Shown: positions 26,667 to 33,042 of the stretch, one piece after another
Layout: each line of letters starts with the position of its first letter
How positions within the stretch are numbered: the stretch's first letter is position 1
Position numbers and translations under genes: made by a program
The notes under the pieces: generated by a model
What the model was told of the DNA's origin: nothing
The model's database searches: none
Seen by the model: the letters and a program-made list of their open reading frames with translations, nothing else
Assembly (NCBI GenBank): GCA_028288305.1
Contig: JAQBOA010000034.1
Span: 1 to 36,185 of the forward strand
Direction: 5' to 3'
DNA length: 36,185 nt
From: Mucilaginibacter sp.
Lineage (GTDB): Bacteria; Bacteroidota; Bacteroidia; Sphingobacteriales; Sphingobacteriaceae

Positions 26667-28937
26667 ATGAATATCCATCATAAGAAAATAGCCGCAGAGC
26701 TTTCCATTGCCGAAAAACAAGTAAGCGCTACCGTTGAATTGCTTGATGAAGGTGCCACTGTTCCTTTTATTTCCCGTTACCGTAAAGAACTTACCGGAAC
26801 TTTAGATGAAGTGCAGGTTACCAGCATTCGTGACCGCGTACTGCAACTGCGCGACCTGGATAAACGCAGGGAGGCCATACTAAAATCGCTTACCGATATG
26901 GGCAAGCTCACACCTGAACTGGAAAAACAGATCAATGAGGCTGAAACGATGGTTAGTTTGGAAGACATTTACCTGCCTTACCGTCCTAAACGTAAAACAC
27001 GTGCCACTACTGCCCGCGAAAAAGGCCTACAGCCCTTAGCTGATTTGCTGATGGAGCAAAAGAGAATAGATATTGAGCTGGAAGCTATTAAATTTATAGA
27101 TGAAGAAAAAGGTGTTAAAAGCCTTGAAGAAGCATTAGGCGGGGCAAGGGACATTATTGCTGAGTTTATAAGTGAAAATGCTGAAATACGCACCCAAATG
27201 CGTAGCCTGTTTATAGAAAAAGGAACATTTCAGTCGAAAGTTATTGAAGGTAAAGAGCAGGAAGGTATAAAGTATAAAGATTATTTCGACTGGACAGAGT
27301 CTGTAAAATCCGTTCCATCCCACCGCATTCTGGCTATGCGCCGGGGCGAAAAAGAAGAAATTTTGTGGCTGGATATAAAACCTGCTGAAGAAGAAGCAAT
27401 AGAACTGCTTGAAAAAGCTTTTGTTATTGGTAATAATCCATCAGCCGACCAGGTAAAACAAGCTATTACCGATGGATATAAACGGTTGCTTAAGCCAACG
27501 ATGGAAACTGAAGTGCGCTTGTTTACTAAAAAGAAAGCAGACGAAGAAGCAATCCGTGTATTTGCAGAAAACGCGCGGCAGCTTTTGTTGGGCGCGCCGC
27601 TTGGCCAAAAGCGAACTATGGCGATAGACCCTGGTTTCCGGACCGGATGCAAAGTGGTTTGTTTAGACGAACAGGGGAAACTGTTGGAATACACAGCAAT
27701 ATTTCCGCACACAGGTGTCGGACAGGCAAAGGAAGCTGAGAAAACCACCTTGCATCTTTTTGAAAAATATAATATTGAAGCAATAGCTATCGGTAACGGA
27801 ACAGCCGGTCGTGAAACAGAATTATTTATCCGCAATCTGAACCTGCCAAATGTGGCCATAGTTATGGTGAACGAGAGCGGCGCATCTATTTATTCAGCAT
27901 CCGATGTTGCACGTGAAGAATTTCCGGATAAAGATATAACCGTACGTGGCGCTGTATCAATAGGCCGCAGGTTAATGGATCCGTTGGCTGAATTGGTAAA
28001 AATAGATCCAAAATCTATTGGGGTTGGACAATATCAACACGATGTGGATCAAACCAAACTACAAACTTCATTGGATGATACTGTGATGAGCTGTGTAAAC
28101 GCTGTTGGGGTGGAATTGAATACCGCATCAAAACAAATATTAGCCTATGTATCAGGCCTGGGGCCGCAGTTGGCTCAAAACATTGTGGAATACCGCGATC
28201 AGAATGGTGCTTTTAAACGCCGCGATCAGTTAAAGAAAGTACCACGGCTAGGCGACAAAGCTTTTGAACAGGCTGCCGGCTTTCTCCGGATTCATCATGC
28301 AGAAAATCTTTTAGATACAAGCGCGGTTCATCCCGAAAGGTACGCCCTTGTTGAACAAATGGCAAAAGACCTTAAATGTTCAGTAAAAGAACTGATGACC
28401 GACGATAAATTGCGCAAAAGTATACCATTGCTTAAATACACTTCTGAAACTGTTGGATTACCTACACTTAATGATATCATAGCTGAATTGGCAAAACCCG
28501 GCCGTGACCCGCGAGAGCAATTCGAGGCTTTCAGCTTTACGGAAGGTGTAAATGCTATTACAGATTTAAAAATTGGCATGAAACTGCCGGGCATAGTAAC
28601 TAACATCACCAACTTTGGAGCTTTTGTGGATATTGGTGTTCACCAGGATGGGCTGGTGCATTTAAGCCAGATCACAAACCGCTTTATTAAAGATGCCAAC
28701 GAGGTATTGAAAGTGCATCAAAAGGTGGAAGTTACAGTTACTGATATAGATATAAACCGAAAACGTATAGCCCTGTCTATGAAAGAAAATGAACCAAAGC
28801 CCGCTGAAAGGGAAAGACGTGAACCAGCAAATAATCAAAGGCCAGTGCAAAAGCCCGCTTCAACTAAAAAACCAGAGCTACAACCCGAAAGTGACTTGCA
28901 AATTAAACTGGCAGCTTTGAAGGATAAGTTCAGGTAG
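26667..28937 (+). CDS. tex: Tex family RNA-binding transcription accessory protein
   Basis: A cytosolic nucleic-acid-binding protein, 756 residues from ATG 26667; the frame opens two codons earlier at a TTG, which is unlikely. The Tex architecture is complete: N-terminal helical domain with V-P-F-I-S-R-Y-R-K-E, a YqgF/RNase-H-like domain (D-P-G-F-R-T-G-C-K), helix-hairpin-helix region (L-G-P-Q-L-A-Q-N-I-V-E-Y-R), and a C-terminal S1 domain (about 635-710, G-I-V-T-N-I-T-N-F-G-A-F-V-D-I-G). A charged low-complexity tail follows. Tex homologues influence transcription and RNA handling; the exact role is unsettled. Convergent with the Lrp-type regulator. Confidence 0.96.
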   Translation: MNIHHKKIAAELSIAEKQVSATVELLDEGATVPFISRYRKELTGTLDEVQVTSIRDRVLQLRDLDKRREAILKSLTDMGKLTPELEKQINEAETMVSLEDIYLPYRPKRKTRATTAREKGLQPLADLLMEQKRIDIELEAIKFIDEEKGVKSLEEALGGARDIIAEFISENAEIRTQMRSLFIEKGTFQSKVIEGKEQEGIKYKDYFDWTESVKSVPSHRILAMRRGEKEEILWLDIKPAEEEAIELLEKAFVIGNNPSADQVKQAITDGYKRLLKPTMETEVRLFTKKKADEEAIRVFAENARQLLLGAPLGQKRTMAIDPGFRTGCKVVCLDEQGKLLEYTAIFPHTGVGQAKEAEKTTLHLFEKYNIEAIAIGNGTAGRETELFIRNLNLPNVAIVMVNESGASIYSASDVAREEFPDKDITVRGAVSIGRRLMDPLAELVKIDPKSIGVGQYQHDVDQTKLQTSLDDTVMSCVNAVGVELNTASKQILAYVSGLGPQLAQNIVEYRDQNGAFKRRDQLKKVPRLGDKAFEQAAGFLRIHHAENLLDTSAVHPERYALVEQMAKDLKCSVKELMTDDKLRKSIPLLKYTSETVGLPTLNDIIAELAKPGRDPREQFEAFSFTEGVNAITDLKIGMKLPGIVTNITNFGAFVDIGVHQDGLVHLSQITNRFIKDANEVLKVHQKVEVTVTDIDINRKRIALSMKENEPKPAERERREPANNQRPVQKPASTKKPELQPESDLQIKLAALKDKFR

Positions 28938-28948
28938 GTACAATTTGC

Positions 28949-28983
28949 GTAGAGACGCCTCGGACATATCGGGACGTCTCTAC
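28949..28983. terminator. hairpin repeat GTAGAGACG...CGTCTCTAC between convergent genes
   Basis: GTAGAGACG (28949-28957) pairs perfectly with CGTCTCTAC (28975-28983) around a 17-nt loop that can pair a little further. It lies in the 76-bp gap between convergent tex and the Lrp-type gene. The stem sequence is a dispersed repeat type I recall from Bacteroidota and Cyanobacteria. It can act as a bidirectional terminator, though U-tracts are weak. Confidence 0.6.
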
Positions 28984-29013
28984 ATTTACATGACAAGAGT
29001 TTTTGTAAAAGTT

Positions 29014-29490
29014 TTATTCCAAAGTAATCTGTCTCCTTATACTTTCTTCTAAAGATATAAACGTTTCTGTTCTTTGAATACCCTTTACACCTTGTATCTG
29101 CTCATTTAAAACTTCGCGCAGATGAGTAGTATCATGGCATACAATTTTTGCGAAAATACTGTAGCTTCCTGTAGTGTAATGCAGTTCAACAATTTCCTTT
29201 ACGGTTTTTAACTGCTTTACAGCTTCATTATACTGCGAACCCTTTTCGAGAAATATTCCCAGGAACGCAGTAATATCATACCCTAATTTTTGAGGATCCA
29301 CTTCCAAACTGGCACCTTTTATAACACCCATCTCTTCCAACTTTTTCATCCTTACGTGTATGGTTCCGCCGGAAACGATCAACTCTTTGGCAATCTCCGT
29401 ATAGGGAGTGGTCGCATTTTTCATTAATATCGATAAAATTTGTATATCGAGATTATCAATTTCTAAATTTTGAGCTTTTCTGTGGGACAT
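29014..29490 (-). CDS. Lrp/AsnC family transcriptional regulator
   Basis: A 158-residue DNA-binding protein from ATG 29490 (MSHRKAQNLEIDNLD). Residues of about 10-60 form the AsnC-type helix-turn-helix (L-D-I-Q-I-L-S-I-L-M-K-N ... T-P-Y-T-E-I-A-K-E-L ... V-R-M-K-K-L-E), and the C-terminal half is the RAM ligand-binding domain (T-G-S-Y-S-I-F-A-K-I-V). A longer upstream frame to 29604 is A+T-rich, Ile/Phe-rich and non-coding in look. It is divergent from the tandem tRNA-like genes; the effector is unknown. Confidence 0.92.
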   Translation of the reverse strand: MSHRKAQNLEIDNLDIQILSILMKNATTPYTEIAKELIVSGGTIHVRMKKLEEMGVIKGASLEVDPQKLGYDITAFLGIFLEKGSQYNEAVKQLKTVKEIVELHYTTGSYSIFAKIVCHDTTHLREVLNEQIQGVKGIQRTETFISLEESIRRQITLE

Positions 29491-29641
29491 AAATTCGAAA
29501 ATTTTTATTATTATACAAGAATAATTAAAATCTGATAAAAATAAAAATATTCTATTGAAATATTTGCAACAAATTGATAGTCCTGTTAGATTTGTATTAA
29601 GCAAATGACAAAAGCTGTACGTTCTTTCAAATAAAAAAAAT

Positions 29642-29753
29642 TGTTGGGTGGTGAAATTTTAGGCAGACACACCTCCTTGTCCCGGTGGCGGAGAATTTGG
29701 AAAACCCGAAGCGGGCTAACCACTCTGTGAAGGTTCGAATCCTTCCCCAACAG
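29642..29753 (+). tRNA. tRNA-like RNA, copy 1 (class II-like, GUC in anticodon position)
   Basis: Cloverleaf parts seen: perfect 7-bp acceptor stem TGTTGGG (29642-29648) with CCCAACA (29746-29752), G73; Leu-like D-arm GTG...CAC (29651-29670) with an enlarged loop; stem CCTCC/GGTGG (29672-29676, 29684-29688, one T-T mismatch) around the 7-nt loop TTGTCCC, which puts GTC at 29679-29681; a 40-nt variable region with CCCG-AAG-CGGG (29705-29715); and a perfect T-arm GAAGG-TTCGAAT-CCTTC (29729-29745). CCA is not encoded. Oddities: position 1 is T, position 37 is C, and the variable region is far too long. The GGTGG strand can instead pair with CCACT (29720-29724). Possible class II tRNA, allo-tRNA, or tRNA-like RNA without a working anticodon. 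Confidence 0.6.
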
Positions 29754-29776
29754 CTTTAAGTTCTAAGTCGAAAGCC

Positions 29777-29831
29777 TTAAGTCAAAAGTCAAACAAGACT
29801 TCAGACTAAAGACTGTAAACTGAAGACTTAA
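29777..29831. repeat. degenerate AAGTC/GACTT repeats between the two tRNA-like genes
   Basis: The 87-nt spacer between the tRNA-like genes contains several AAGTC and AGACT/GACTT words; the outer pair TTAAGTC (29777-29783) and GACTTAA (29825-29831) is an inverted repeat. It is low-complexity intergenic filler of a kind seen in this phylum; no gene or clear promoter is visible in it. Confidence 0.4.
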
Positions 29832-29840
29832 TACAGATAC

Positions 29841-29956
29841 TGTAGGATGGTGAAATTTTAGGCAGACACACCTCCTTGTCGCGGTGGCGAAGAGTATGGG
29901 AAACTCTCAGCAATGAGAATAACCACTTCGTGGAGGTTCGACTCCTTCTCCTACAG
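29841..29956 (+). tRNA. tRNA-like RNA, copy 2 (class II-like, GUC in anticodon position)
   Basis: Same plan as copy 1: perfect acceptor TGTAGGA (29841-29847) with TCCTACA (29949-29955), extendable to 8 bp by C29840-G29956; D-arm at 29850-29869 identical to copy 1; stem CCTCC/GGTGG with loop TTGTCGC (GTC at 29878-29880, G at position 37); a 44-nt variable region with TCTCA-GCAA-TGAGA (29905-29918), a stem capped by a GNRA-type tetraloop, competing with AGAGT...ACTCT (29891-29907); T-arm GGAGG-TTCGACT-CCTTC with one G-U pair. No CCA. The whole first half matches copy 1 base for base through the anticodon, while acceptor, variable region and T-arm have diverged with pairing kept. Confidence 0.6.
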
Positions 29957-29988
29957 CCTCTTCTCATAATTTAGGTTTATAATTGGTT

Positions 29989-30026
29989 AGCAAAGGCCCC
30001 TGCCCATCAGGGGCTTTGCTTATTTT
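29989..30026 (+). terminator. strong intrinsic terminator after the tRNA-like pair
   Basis: AGCAAAGGCCCCTG (29989-30002) pairs with CAGGGGCTTTGCT (30008-30020) over 13 bp with one bulged G and a 5-nt loop, followed by TATTTT. The T-tract is on the plus strand, so it fits the tandem tRNA-like genes; the convergent barrel gene ends 28 bp further on. Confidence 0.8.
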
Positions 30027-30047
30027 AAGGGGTTCTAATATAGAAAC

Positions 30048-30608
30048 CTACAAGCCAAAGTTATAAGCTACACGTAAACCAATCAAACCATAGCTATTAT
30101 TTTCGCCAGCAAAAGTTTTAGAACTGCTGAAGTTTTCATAACGCAGCCCAAAATCCCATGATTTTGTCGCATATCCTAACCCGGGAGATAGTATCAATTT
30201 GGTGCTTTTTGGTATTCCGTTATCTAAATTTGGATTAACACCAAAGTTTTGTAATTCAAACCCTGCCCCGGCCTCACCGCTGAAATAAAACCCGGGGACT
30301 ACAAAAAATTTAAACCCGAGTTTAACAGGGATCATACCCATTGAGTTGTGATAGGTGTTTCCCAGGAAGTTATAATAACCAGACGTTAAGGTTAATGAGA
30401 AGTTTTTGGAAACCCCGTATTGTAAGCGCGCTGTTCCCCCAACATACACATTAGAGGCATAATTCATAGCGCCTGTTGTGATACCGCTTTCTGCGCCTAA
30501 TCCAAAACGAAAGGCATTAACCGGTATTGTTTGTGCTTTTACATCGCCAGCAAAAAAGCCAGTCGCAACAACCGTGGCTGCAATAATTAATTTTAATAAT
30601 TGTTTCAT
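30048..30608 (-). CDS. small outer-membrane beta-barrel protein
   Basis: A 186-residue protein with an SPI signal peptide (MKQLLKLIIAATVVATGFF, cleavage after D-V-K-A-Q). The mature part is a chain of amphipathic strands with Gly/aromatic alternation (Y-G-V-S-K-N-F-S-L-T-L-T-S-G-Y-Y, then F-S-G-E-A-G-A-G-F-E-L) and a barrel-like end V-A-Y-N-F-G-L. This fits the OmpA/OmpW-size outer-membrane barrel family (outer membrane beta-barrel domain). The function is not inferable. Upstream, two short palindromes (ACTGATAATCAGT at 30655-30667 and AGTAAAGCTTACT at 30679-30691) could be operators. Confidence 0.82.
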   Translation of the reverse strand: MKQLLKLIIAATVVATGFFAGDVKAQTIPVNAFRFGLGAESGITTGAMNYASNVYVGGTARLQYGVSKNFSLTLTSGYYNFLGNTYHNSMGMIPVKLGFKFFVVPGFYFSGEAGAGFELQNFGVNPNLDNGIPKSTKLILSPGLGYATKSWDFGLRYENFSSSKTFAGENNSYGLIGLRVAYNFGL

Positions 30609-30792
30609 GATTTAAAGTTTTGTGAAAGTTTAAAAATTATTTTATGCACATGAAACTGATAATCAGTCACTTTATTTCAGTAAAGCTTACTCTTTAACCT
30701 AAATTAACAATTGAATGCAACCATTTGTCAAATACCAAACCGTAAGCATCAACTATATTAGTTTGCAAGAGCAATCAAAAATGACTTTAGCG

Positions 30793-30823
30793 TTTGCTAT
30801 TGTATATCTTTTTACTACTTTTG
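30793..30823 (+). promoter_or_regulatory. promoter of tRNA-Ala, full -33/-7 match
   Basis: TTTG (30793-30796), a 19-nt spacer and TACTTTTG (30816-30823) give the best match in the window to the Bacteroidota consensus TTTG-N19-21-TAnnTTTG. It lies 43 nt upstream of the tRNA. Confidence 0.65.
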
Positions 30824-30866
30824 CCATCCGCAAAAACGACATTAACATAATTTTGCGAAAAAAAAA

Positions 30867-30940
30867 GGGGGATTAGCTCAGCTGGCTAGAGCGTTTGCAT
30901 GGCATGCAAGAGGTCATCGGTTCGACTCCGATATTCTCCA
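30867..30940 (+). tRNA. tRNA-Ala (anticodon GGC)
   Basis: A canonical 74-nt cloverleaf: acceptor GGGGGAT with ATTCTCC (two G-U pairs), D-arm GCTC...GAGC (30876-30892), anticodon stem TTTGC/GCAAG around ATGGCAT with GGC at 30901-30903, T-arm ATCGG-TTCGACT-CCGAT, discriminator A at 30940. CCA is not encoded. It decodes GCC and GCU Ala codons. The 3' end is followed at once by a truncated mobile-element-type gene, so this tRNA has probably been an integration target. Confidence 0.95.
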
Positions 30941-30943
30941 CTC

Positions 30944-31348
30944 AGACACTTAATGTACCTGGTGTTCAGCTATTTAGCAACACACCAGGTACTAACTCTG
31001 CCAAAACATGCCAATGTCAGCGGCATGGAAAGCGCAGAAATCACCTACACAACACCCCGTTTAGAGCTCATCCAATTAGTCATGATACCCAACAAGGAAA
31101 CTTACGACAAGTTGAAAACAGGCAAGGACGATAAACTGTCAAGCCATTATAACAATATGGTAAGCAGTGTATTTGATTATGCTATGACCAGCCAAACACA
31201 ACAGGAAGCCACGACAAAGGGAACATTGTTTGGTGCCTATAATGCAGTGACCGGGTACTATCAAAATGTACGCAACTATCGGGATGATGAAAGCAAGTTT
31301 AAATCCATCATGTACGGAATTTTAAAATATGCCGACCGGTCATTATAA
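30944..31348 (+). pseudogene. 5'-truncated DUF932 gene remnant
   Basis: The frame contains L-T-L-P-K-H-A-N-V-S-G-M-E-S-A-E, then T-K-G-T-L-F-G-A-Y-N-A-V-T-G-Y-Y-Q-N-V-R-N-Y, a stretch I recognise as the C-terminal part of DUF932 proteins found on plasmids, phages and conjugative elements of Bacteroidota. The open frame runs back into the tRNA-Ala with no plausible start or N-terminal half; the first ATG after homology begins is at 31025. The last residues (I-M-Y-G-I-L-K-Y-A-D-R-S-L) also seem to leave the family sequence early. Its junction with tRNA-Ala suggests the scar of an integrated element. Remnant status is inference; family match is by eye. Confidence 0.6.
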
Positions 31349-31357
31349 TTTTTTTAT

Positions 31358-31365
31358 TATATTTG
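31358..31365 (+). promoter_or_regulatory. -7 box TATATTTG just before the TetR start
   Basis: TATATTTG followed by C matches TAnnTTTG exactly and ends 4 nt before the GTG at 31370. If it is the promoter, transcription would begin at or next to the start codon, giving a leaderless mRNA. No -33 element is evident. Confidence 0.4.
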
Positions 31366-31369
31366 CACC

Positions 31370-31954
31370 GTGAAACGGAAAATCTATAGAGAAGACATTG
31401 TGAAAGCAGGCATTGAACTCATGCATCTGCATGGGTATGCGGCCACCGGAATCAAAGACATTACTGATAAGGTAAAGATTCCTAAGGGTTCATTTTACAA
31501 CCATTTTAAAAGCAAAGAAGAATTTGGGTTGGAAGTTATCGATTTTTACATGTTGAGAGCGGTGGCACATCTCACTAAGATGTTGCACGATAAAAAAATA
31601 AAACCACTTAAAAGAATAAAATTAGCATTGGAGTCTGATGTGAGCTACCAAAAAAATATGAATGAATACAAATTGGGTTGTATGTTAGGAAATTTTTGTC
31701 AGGAACTGGGTGATGTTGACGATGCATTCAATAAAGCTATTTCTAACGGTTTCTCCGAAATGAGATCAGGCTATCAGAATTGTGTTCAAGAGGCAATAGA
31801 TAATAAAGATATTTATTCAGAATACAATTCAGGGGAATTAGGCGATTATATCCTAAATGGATGGCAGGGAGCCTTGTTACGAATGAAAGCTGAGAGAAAT
31901 ACCAAATCATTGGAACTTTTCATCAAAGTTCTTTTTGATAAAATATTAGTGTAA
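31370..31954 (+). CDS. TetR/AcrR family transcriptional regulator
   Basis: A 194-residue repressor-type protein. Residues 8-52 form the TetR DNA-binding domain (A-T-G-I-K-D-I-T-D-K-V-K-I-P-K-G-S-F-Y-N-H-F-K-S-K-E-E-F); the C-terminal two thirds is the helical ligand domain. The start is GTG 31370, which gives the natural N-terminus MKRKIYREDIVKAG; no ATG fits. It lies 87 nt upstream of the first SDR gene, and the gap carries a TGAC-n5-GTCA inverted repeat, so it probably controls itself and the SDR genes. The ligand is unknown. Confidence 0.93.
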   Translation: MKRKIYREDIVKAGIELMHLHGYAATGIKDITDKVKIPKGSFYNHFKSKEEFGLEVIDFYMLRAVAHLTKMLHDKKIKPLKRIKLALESDVSYQKNMNEYKLGCMLGNFCQELGDVDDAFNKAISNGFSEMRSGYQNCVQEAIDNKDIYSEYNSGELGDYILNGWQGALLRMKAERNTKSLELFIKVLFDKILV

Positions 31955-31974
31955 AAAAATTTGCCCATATATAA

Positions 31975-31987
31975 TGACGAACGGTCA
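31975..31987. promoter_or_regulatory. candidate TetR operator TGACGAACGGTCA
   Basis: TGAC and GTCA are inverted around 5 nt, 21 nt after the TetR stop and 54 nt before the first SDR ATG. The core GACGAACGGTC (reverse GACCGTTCGTC) is the look of many TetR-family operators. It is the only such palindrome in the gap. Assignment is by position and shape only. Confidence 0.5.
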
Positions 31988-32041
31988 GCATATTATAATA
32001 AATAACACAATTCAAAAATCAATAACAATCTAAAAACGATA

Positions 32042-32797
32042 ATGGAAAGACTACAAAATAAAACAGCAGTAATTACTGGTGGTAACAGTGGTATTGGCTT
32101 TGCTACAGCTAAAGAATTAATTGCGCAAGGCGCAAAAGTTATAATTACCGGGCGAAAACAAAACTTAGTTGACAGCGCAGCAAAAGAGATTGGAGCCACA
32201 GGCATCGTGTCCGACCAATCAAACCTTAAAGACATAGATACGCTCGTGGCAGAAACAAAAAGTCAATTTGGTAACGTCGATATTCTGTTTATCAATGCAG
32301 GTATAGCTGCATTTGCTCCAATAGGTGCCATTGAAGAGGAGCAGTTCGATTCCATTATAGGAATTAATTTTAAAGGAGCGCTTTTTACGCTTCAAAAATT
32401 TCTTCCATTGCTGAAAGAGGGGTCTTCGGTAATCTTTCTTTCTTCAGCTAATGCATATTCCGCTATGCCAAACAGGGCTGTTTATACTGCAAGTAAAGCC
32501 GCATTAAATTCGTTAATGCGTACCGCTGCCTACGAGTTATCCGCTAAAGGAATACGAGTAAATGCAGTATGCCCTGGCCCTGTAAAGACGGCCCTACATG
32601 GTAAATCCGGGTTGTCTGAAGAGGCTCTTCAAAAAATTGCGGGAGCTATGCAACAACGTGTTCCGTTAAAGAAATTCGCGACATCTGAAGACGTTGCAAA
32701 ATTGGTGGCATTTATTTCTTCTGACGATGCTTCGCTTATAACCGGTTCCGAATACGTGATTGACGGTGGATTGAGCTTGAATTCGGTAGTAGGATAA
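32042..32797 (+). CDS. SDR family oxidoreductase (classical type)
   Basis: A 251-residue NAD(P)-dependent oxidoreductase of the classical short-chain dehydrogenase family. All motifs are intact: cofactor loop T-G-G-N-S-G-I-G (12-19), N-A-G (85-87), catalytic Ser134/Ser135, Tyr148 and Lys152 in Y-T-A-S-K, and the C-terminal G-G-L-S. Arg38 after the second beta-strand (T-G-R-K) favours NADP(H). The substrate is unknown. It is the first structural gene after TetR and is probably the main regulated gene. Confidence 0.94.
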   Translation: MERLQNKTAVITGGNSGIGFATAKELIAQGAKVIITGRKQNLVDSAAKEIGATGIVSDQSNLKDIDTLVAETKSQFGNVDILFINAGIAAFAPIGAIEEEQFDSIIGINFKGALFTLQKFLPLLKEGSSVIFLSSANAYSAMPNRAVYTASKAALNSLMRTAAYELSAKGIRVNAVCPGPVKTALHGKSGLSEEALQKIAGAMQQRVPLKKFATSEDVAKLVAFISSDDASLITGSEYVIDGGLSLNSVVG

Positions 32798-32813
32798 AAA
32801 ATAAATACAATTT

Positions 32814-32981
32814 ATGACAATTACATTGACAGGTTCCCTAGGAACATCGGTAAACCCCTCGCAGATATACATTATGATCGAAGGACGTCAAAAACTTTGG
32901 ACAACACAAAATTGGCAGATTTTGCCAACGTATACAATAGCTAATTTCAAACTAAAAGCCATTAAAAAACGAATTATATGA
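32814..32981 (+). pseudogene. remnant of an NmrA-like NAD(P)-binding gene
   Basis: A 55-residue frame from ATG 32814 begins M-T-I-T-L-T-G-S-L-G, the typical first strand and glycine loop of NmrA-type atypical SDRs, then quickly loses family character (T-S-V-N-P-S-Q-I-Y-I-M-I-E-G-R). A normal member would have about 280-300 residues. A second 22-codon frame overlaps its end at 32978. The 200-bp stretch between two SDR genes thus looks like an internally deleted gene. Only the first ten residues support the family call. Confidence 0.35.
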
Positions 32982-33042
32982 AAAAGGGTGAATCTATTAA
33001 AGAAGTATCCACATTATTATGGTTCAAAAGAAATCCAAAAAA

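Noticed and set aside
27281..27859. 192-residue frame antisense to tex
   Set aside because: Ser/Arg/Phe-rich shadow typical of the opposite strand of a charged protein; tex is certain.
29891..29907. Anticodon arm AGAGT-ATGGGAA-ACTCT suggesting tRNA-Pro(GGG) in the second tRNA-like gene
   Set aside because: The equivalent segment of copy 1 cannot pair, and the arm is in the wrong place relative to D- and T-arms.
29642..29956. tRNA genes interrupted by an intron
   Set aside because: The extra 40-44 nt are far too short for a self-splicing group I or II intron and lie in the variable region, not in the anticodon loop.
30955..30992. 11-bp hairpin GTACCTGGTGT/ACACCAGGTAC after tRNA-Ala as its terminator
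   Set aside because: No T-tract follows and it lies inside the DUF932-like reading frame; it could still affect processing, but I cannot support a terminator.
30899..31024. Start of the DUF932-like protein at the ATG inside tRNA-Ala
   Set aside because: The first 15 codons are tRNA sequence; family-like residues begin only after the tRNA end.
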